Position numbers and translations under genes: made by a program. Positions 58,230-64,000 of a stretch of DNA of 64,000 nt are shown piece after piece (positions within the stretch are counted from its first letter, which is position 1; each line of letters begins with the position of its first letter). The notes under the pieces were generated by a model. It saw only the letters and a program-made list of their open reading frames with translations. It had not been told where the DNA came from and made no database searches. The DNA comes from Trametopsis cervina (Eukaryota; Basidiomycota; Agaricomycetes; Polyporales; Irpicaceae), in the NCBI GenBank assembly GCA_022385755.1, contig MU278349.1:682001-746000 (forward strand), in the 5' to 3' direction.

Positions 58230-60936
58230 ATGCCTGCACCTGTAACAGCCCCGCGCACTCTTTACGATAAAATCTGGGACGATCATGTCATGTACGTTCA
58301 TTACTTAGAAACACTGATTAGCACTCTGTCTGATTATCGCCACACAGTGATGTACAGGAAGATGGGCTTTCCTTGATCTACATCGACCGGTGAGCGAGAC
58401 GGTCTTCACGCGGAGAGCGTTGCTAAGCCGACATGTGAATAGCCATCTAGTGCACGAAGTGACCAGTCCGCAAGCATTCGAGGGGCTGTATGTGTTACAA
58501 GCTATCTTCGTGATCCCAGCTCACTGATTGGCTCAGACGTACTGCTGGACGCCCAGTTCGTCGTCCAGACTGCACACTTGCCACAGTCGACCACAATGTA
58601 CCGTAAGCGATCATGCTCGCCTCTCGCCTTCAATGATGTTCTCATATTTTGACTTGATAGGACTGCTTCGCGGAAGAACTTCACAAACGTTCAGTCCTTC
58701 ATCGCTGAGCCTGATTCACGGGCGCAATGTCAAGCCCTCGAGGAGAACGTGAAAGAGTTCGGATTGACCTACTTTGGAATGACAGATAGGCGACAGGGTA
58801 TGCGGCTGTCTCCGTCGTCTGTCTTGCTACTCACACAGCTTCCGCAGGTATTGTGCATATTATTGGACCTGAAGAGGGCTTTACCGTACGGTCTCAGATT
58901 CTCTCTTAGCAACCCAATTTTGATCGTATGACAGCTCCCCGGGATCACCTGCGTTTGTGGCGACTCCCATACATCCAGTACGTTATATCTCCCCTGTTTC
59001 CGCTCTAATATGTGCTTATCGTGACCGCAGCTCACGGTGCTTTCGGCTCGCTTGCATTTGGAATCGGCACGTCCGAGGTGGAGCATGTTCTTGCAACCCA
59101 GACCCTGCTGCAGCGCAAGGCTAAGAACATGCGCATCACCGTCGACGGTAACCTTAACGAAGGCGTGACTTCCAAGGACGTAATTCTCCACATTATTGGG
59201 GTTATCGGCACCGCTGGAGGCACAGGCTCCGTTATTGAGTACGCTGGCTCCGTCATCCGTGGCTTCAGCATGGAGGCGCGTATGAGTATCTGCAACATGA
59301 GTATCGAGGCGGGTGCCCGGGCGGGGATGATCGCTCCCGACGCGATTACCTTTGATTATCTACGAAACCGTCCGCTGGCTCCGAAAGGCGAGGAATGGGA
59401 TCAGGCTGAGGCGTACTGGCGATCTCTGAGGACAGACGAGGGAGCCAAGTTCGACATCGAGGTCAACCTGCACGGAGAAGACATCATACCAACTGTCACC
59501 TGGGGCACATCCCCGCAGGATGTGGTGCCGATCACAGGGTCCGTTCCCGATCCATCGACCATCCAGGATTCCGTCAAGCGTACATCCGTTGAACGTTCTT
59601 TGAAATATATGGGCCTCACCCCGAACACTCCCATGGAAGAGGTGAAGATCGACAAGGTATTCATCGGCTCGTGCACGAACAGTCGTATCGAAGATCTTCG
59701 CTCTGCCGCAAAGATTATACTCGCTGCAGGTCAAGATGCCAAGGTCGCTCAAAACGTATATGCCATGATCGTTCCGGGCTCAGGGCTCATCAAACAACAA
59801 GCAGAAGCAGAGGGGCTGGACGTTATCTTCAAGCGCGCCGGATTTGATTGGAGAGAGGCAGGCTGCTCAATGTGCCTCGGTATGAACCCTGACCAGCTCT
59901 CCCCCGGAGAGCGCTGCGCCAGTACGAGCAACCGTAACTTCGAAGGTCGTCAAGGTGCCGGCGGACGAACACATCTCGTCAGCCCCGCGATGGCGGCTGC
60001 TGCTGCTATCAACGGAAAGCTCACGGATGTGCGAAAGTACCTCGGTGCTGAAACGGACGCAAACATTGCTGCGGGCCCTAAGCTGAAACTCACCAGCGCG
60101 TTTGAGTTCCTCACAGACCCCGTCCTCCCGCCTCCCGCTCCAGAGAAGCCGACCAGCATTGCTGCCGCGTCTGATGGACCTTTGCCACCCGCTGAATCGC
60201 CATCCACTGTGGCCAAGTTTACCGTTCTCCAGGGAATTGCGGCCCCCCTGCACATGGAGAATGTCGACACAGACATGATCATTCCTAAGCAGTTCCTGAA
60301 GACACTGAAGCGTACTGGCCTTGCCAATGCCCTGTTCTTTACCCTTCGCAAGGATCCTCATACAGGGGCTGAGACAGATTTCGTGTTGAACCGGGAACCC
60401 TACAATCGCTCCAAGATTTTGGTCTGTGATGGCGAGAACTTCGGTTGTGGAAGCTCTCGTGAGCACGCCCCGTGGAGCTTGTGAGTATTCTACCGGTGTA
60501 TTCTCTCAGCACCATTCGCTGACAAGTATTCCATAGAAACGACTTTGGCATTCGCTGTATCATCGCGCCAAGCTTCGCAGACATCTTCCAGAACAATACC
60601 ATGCAAAATGGTATGCTTCCGGTTGCGCTGCCCAAGGAGGTGTGCAAGGAGCTGGCAGAAGACGCCGAAGCCGGCCTGGAGCTGGTGGTAGATCTCGAGA
60701 AGCAGGAAGTTCGCAGGACGAACGGAAAGCCCGCGGTGCCCTTCACGGTCGATCCCTTCCGCAGACACTGCCTCCTGAACGGCCTGGACGACATCGCTCT
60801 CACTCTGCAGAAAGCGCCGGCCATCGAAACGTTTGAGAATCGCCGGAGCCAGACGTGGCCATGGCTGGATGGGTTTGGATACAAGGGCAAGATCCCCGTT
60901 GCGCCTGCACGGAAGACTAAAAAGATGGAGTGGTAG
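58230..60936 (+). CDS. LEU1: 3-isopropylmalate dehydratase (single chain)
   Basis: Nine exons (58230-58291, 58348-58389, 58443-58487, 58537-58602, 58661-58797, 58848-58885, 58935-58977, 59031-60480, 60537-60936), 760 residues, the normal fungal length with large and small subunits fused. It isomerises 2- to 3-isopropylmalate in leucine synthesis, using a [4Fe-4S] cluster. Visible landmarks: [43 protein letters not shown] (in parts), the cluster ligands in GSCTNSR and [22 protein letters not shown], then the swivel domain with [16 protein letters not shown] and [12 protein letters not shown]. There is no presequence, so it is cytosolic. Seven short introns crowd the first 750 nt, while one exon of 1450 nt holds most of the rest. 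Confidence 0.96.
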
Positions 60937-61339
60937 GCGAAGGCGGGTATTGGATCAAAGACGCAAATATTTCACACATAAAACCTAGATCGACACAGAG
61001 GTCCGAGATCTCGATGTCGATGTCCTGTAGTTTAACCTGTAACAACAACGGTGGATGCTGTACAACACAAACACTCTTTAACTTGGTTGTCCAGGGATCC
61101 TCTGTCCGTGTCGATTTGTGATGTCACCGGCGTCGATAATGTTTCGATACGAACATTGAGCTACCGGCCATAGCACGTGGCACTGACCGGTAGCCAGACG
61201 GATGCGACGGATTCAGATGCGTTATTTCTGGCTCATTCCCCCTTCCTCGTCTATGCACGGCGACCTGGCTGCGCCAATCTCCCCATGAGCTTCCCCCATC
61301 CTACGTTGTGAGGTCACCCCCTGCGATCAGGCGAGAGAG
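60937..61339. other. intergenic, same-strand
   Basis: 403 nt between LEU1 and the last gene. It contains the LEU1 3' UTR and the promoter of the next gene; I see no other element. Confidence 0.5.
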
Positions 61340-64000
61340 ATGGCCGCAGTCGTCCAGAGCCACCCAAAGACAGGCGGCTATTCCGTTGCAACCTCGGAAG
61401 AAGGTAACAGTCAACTGCTCTTGCCTCCAAGTCCAATGTCGACGCTAACCCTCTATCGCTAGCACCGCGTTCTCACATGCGACCGAACCTGGTTCGCCGT
61501 GAAACAGATCAGATATTGTCATACTATCAGTCCGAGTACGCAGGCCTGTCTCCCGACTACGAGGACGACGATGGGCAACAACCAGCGGGGCTAACTCGCC
61601 GAGGGTCTCATGCTTCCAACTCATCTTCTCAATATTCTACCGAATCAGAGCATCATAGCCATCCAGTGACCGCGAATACAGCAGACAATTATCCCACTGA
61701 ATCTTCGGCTACCAGCACGGGACATGTCCGGCGACCCAGCGTGCCTTCTCAGGAGAGCGTAGACAGGCGCCGTCTCGCTATTGTGGAAATCGACCGTGAT
61801 AGTTTTCTGCCACCATCTGTGGGACGAAGCGATAGCAGTCGTAGAGGGGACTCTGGTGCGTCCTCGAGCTCTCGCTTGTTGTCTCGCCGCGGTGTCCACG
61901 TAAACGGGCTCGCGTTGGTCGCGCCTCCAGACGCGTCGCCTGCCACGTACACCGACTTGACACCGCCCCCAACTGCGCCCATCCTTAGCGGTGGCAACCA
62001 GCGCAGTCATTCGCCCCGTCTTGCAGCTTTCCATACTCGTTCGACGTCCGAGGCCACTGGAAGCCTCTCGTACCTCCGCCATAAGACATCGCGAGACGTC
62101 GGGATAGTGGGAATAGGCCACATACCTTCTATAGCAGAGACATCTTCACACCCTTCTCCGCCTCGCGAGACACACGAATTGTACACCAACTCTGCTGGCC
62201 TGCAAGTGCCTATATTCCAGACACCGACCAAGTCTCGTTCACCTTCGCCGGCGATAGACACGCCCGATTTAGCCGGAACCTCTGCATCTTCTACGGGCCA
62301 ATCTCCGTATCTCAGTGCTTGGCACTACTCGTCTGATAGTGTTCGGTATCAGCCTTCCACTCCTGGGATTGGTGAGGGCAAGGACATCCAGCAACCCGTT
62401 GTCGGACCTGTAGTTGTTGATCTGGACTCTGGGAAGGTATTCAAGAGGCGGCCAATGCAACCGATGGACATCAACAATACATCAGTTTCCCATAAGATTT
62501 CTCAAGGGTCCTCTTACACCCCATATCAACCTGGGTTACACACAACTGCTAGTCCCCTCCCGGTTCCCCCACGAACCATATTTGATGTTGCAGCGACGGC
62601 CTCTGTCTCTGTTCCGACTTCGCCGCCTCCACGACCACCGAGGATGCGCACGCCCATGTTGCTACCACAGTCGTCAGCAATTTCTCAGCCATCCTCTGAT
62701 AGACGCGAACTTGAAGCGCTGAAGGAATCCTTGCAGCTACCTGTACATGTATCCACTGTCCTCGCCTCACGACCAGATCTCAGAAGAACAGGTACCGACG
62801 TTTCGTATGGGTCTTCGCATTCAGATCGTACGAAGGAATCCACGTAAGTGTTGTAAGAGTCCTCTAGGTCCATATCGTACTCAATATACGTCCAGAGTTT
62901 CAGATTCGGTGTTGGACGTGAAACGTTCCCAGTCAATACACAGGCGTGAAGGCGCATTTCCACCTTCCACACAGACTACAGCCACCTCTACGCCTGACGC
63001 CTCGCCTGTGGTCAAGACTGACTCATCACCAATCAAGAATGCCACGACTTTGCCAATTATCACTGCGGACGGTATTCCTCCGAGGAGTACCTCTCCTGAA
63101 TCGGAATACGAAGAAGACAATGACTCTGATAGGCGTTCTGCATTCGAGTTGAAGAGAGAGCCCAGCTGGGTCAGTCTCAAGGATACGAATATTAGTTCGT
63201 CTCCTAATGGGAAAGAGAGAGCACCATCTGGTTCAAGGAGTACGTCGCGTTCGCCTGTACCTCAGCCTCCTCCCAAGTCTGGTCCTGGATACGGCGGTGA
63301 AGAACTACGTTCACCGATGAGCAGCTCGAGTCCTTCCAGTAACCCCTTCAAGACCACTCTACATACCTTGAAGCGCTTCTCTACTCTACCTCGCACACCG
63401 TCCTCATTGTCCATGAAATCATCTTCACATACCGAATCAACGCCGAAGTCCCCTAGAACACCATCCCCTGGGCTGATACCTACTACCAAGACAAGTCGGA
63501 AGAAAGTTGTCAATCCATGGCCAGAGGCAATGACTTTCCGTGATGTCTCCGTCATGAAAAGTCCGCTTGAACGAGCGACGGCATATACTCAGAAGATCCA
63601 AGATCTGAGCATGTACGACAGTGGTCTAGGTGATTGGCTTCAGGCGATGCAGCAGAAAGGTCTGTCTCCGTACAGGCGTTATGCAACGTCGACTTATCTT
63701 CTCTTCAAGGATATGGCAACCGTTCCGCCAGAGGGAGCGCCTTGCAGCTGAATACCGGTCCTTCACATCCATCTACGCATACTCCCAAGAACAAGTTGCG
63801 CAATATCTCTCATGGCTCAGTAGCATCGGAGGCAACATTCCCAATACGTCCTGACGCTTACACTGCAACGGATCTCATGATGAGAGCAGACGACGATTTG
63901 TCGCTTACCAGAGTGCCTCCTATTGCACTCCCATATCCCTCCCTTGCGATGAGCCCTCCACGTTCTGCTGTAACTGCTCCGACCACCCCCCGCCATTACC
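61340..64000 (+). CDS. Ser/Pro-rich protein of unknown function, 3' end beyond the window
   Basis: Four exons seen (61340-61403, 61463-62843, 62896-63659, 63710 onward); the frame is still open at the last base, so at least 833 residues are encoded. Most is disordered Ser/Pro/Thr-rich sequence with many SP/TP sites. One segment looks folded: NPWPEAMTFRDVSVMKSPLERATAYTQKIQDLSMYDSGLGDWLQAMQ, a helical region ending in an amphipathic stretch, likely the conserved core. Arg-rich patches (RRPMQPM, KTSRKKVVNPWP) may direct it to the nucleus or membranes. I do not recognise the family; similar Ser-rich proteins are widespread in agaricomycetes. Confidence 0.8.

Overview
The window looks like nuclear DNA of a basidiomycete fungus, most likely an agaricomycete. 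The evidence is the architecture: about 28 protein-coding genes split by many short introns (mostly 48-70 nt, GTNNGN...YAG), tightly packed on both strands, with fungal forms of conserved genes (single-chain Leu1, Srk1/Rck2-type kinase, Pkr1, Zn2Cys6 regulator, agaricomycete-type F-box and CBM48 proteins). I joined exons by hand and kept a model only where the reading phase closed at every junction. I saw no rRNA, no convincing tRNA and no intact transposon.

Layout. 1-552: 3' end of a Ser-rich protein. 963-3930 (-): EAF-type elongation factor and an unknown protein. 4476-8170: proteasome alpha6 (PRE5), COX15 and BOLA3-like BOL3. 8404-11460: NCBP3-like RNA-binding protein and KRR1. 11833-15497: long prion-like/RGG protein. 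15960-20687: CBM48 protein, EFM6-like methyltransferase, F-box protein. 21158-26235: SSU72, 1-Cys peroxiredoxin, proteasome alpha2 (PRE8). 27637-28788: Zn2Cys6 regulator, then a 2.2 kb gene-poor stretch. 30999-36775 (-): a 16-exon aldehyde dehydrogenase with one 2.3 kb intron. 37316-39959: Ser-rich unknown protein, then 2.4 kb without a supportable gene. 42340-46553: SDR oxidoreductase, membrane-anchored METTL24-like protein, RPL29. 46878-54172: TFIIIC subunit 5, a mitochondrial-type unknown protein, GINS PSF3, PKR1 and an Srk1-type kinase. 56576-57254: C2H2 zinc-finger protein. 58230-60936: LEU1. 61340-end: unknown Ser/Pro-rich protein, cut by the window edge.

Most genes are housekeeping: proteasome (two alpha subunits), RNA polymerase II and III transcription and RNA processing (EAF, SSU72, TFIIIC5, KRR1, NCBP3-like), mitochondrial haem and Fe-S assembly (COX15 head-to-head with BOL3), replication (PSF3), redox metabolism and leucine synthesis. 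I see no biosynthetic cluster and no clear new multi-gene system. The most interesting signals are in gene structure: a probable 1-nt exon in KRR1, two probable GC-AG introns, a coding exon that is only ATG, a 2.3 kb intron in the dehydrogenase, a 20-bp GATA palindrome in a divergent promoter, and a Tyr-to-His change at a gate residue of proteasome alpha2.
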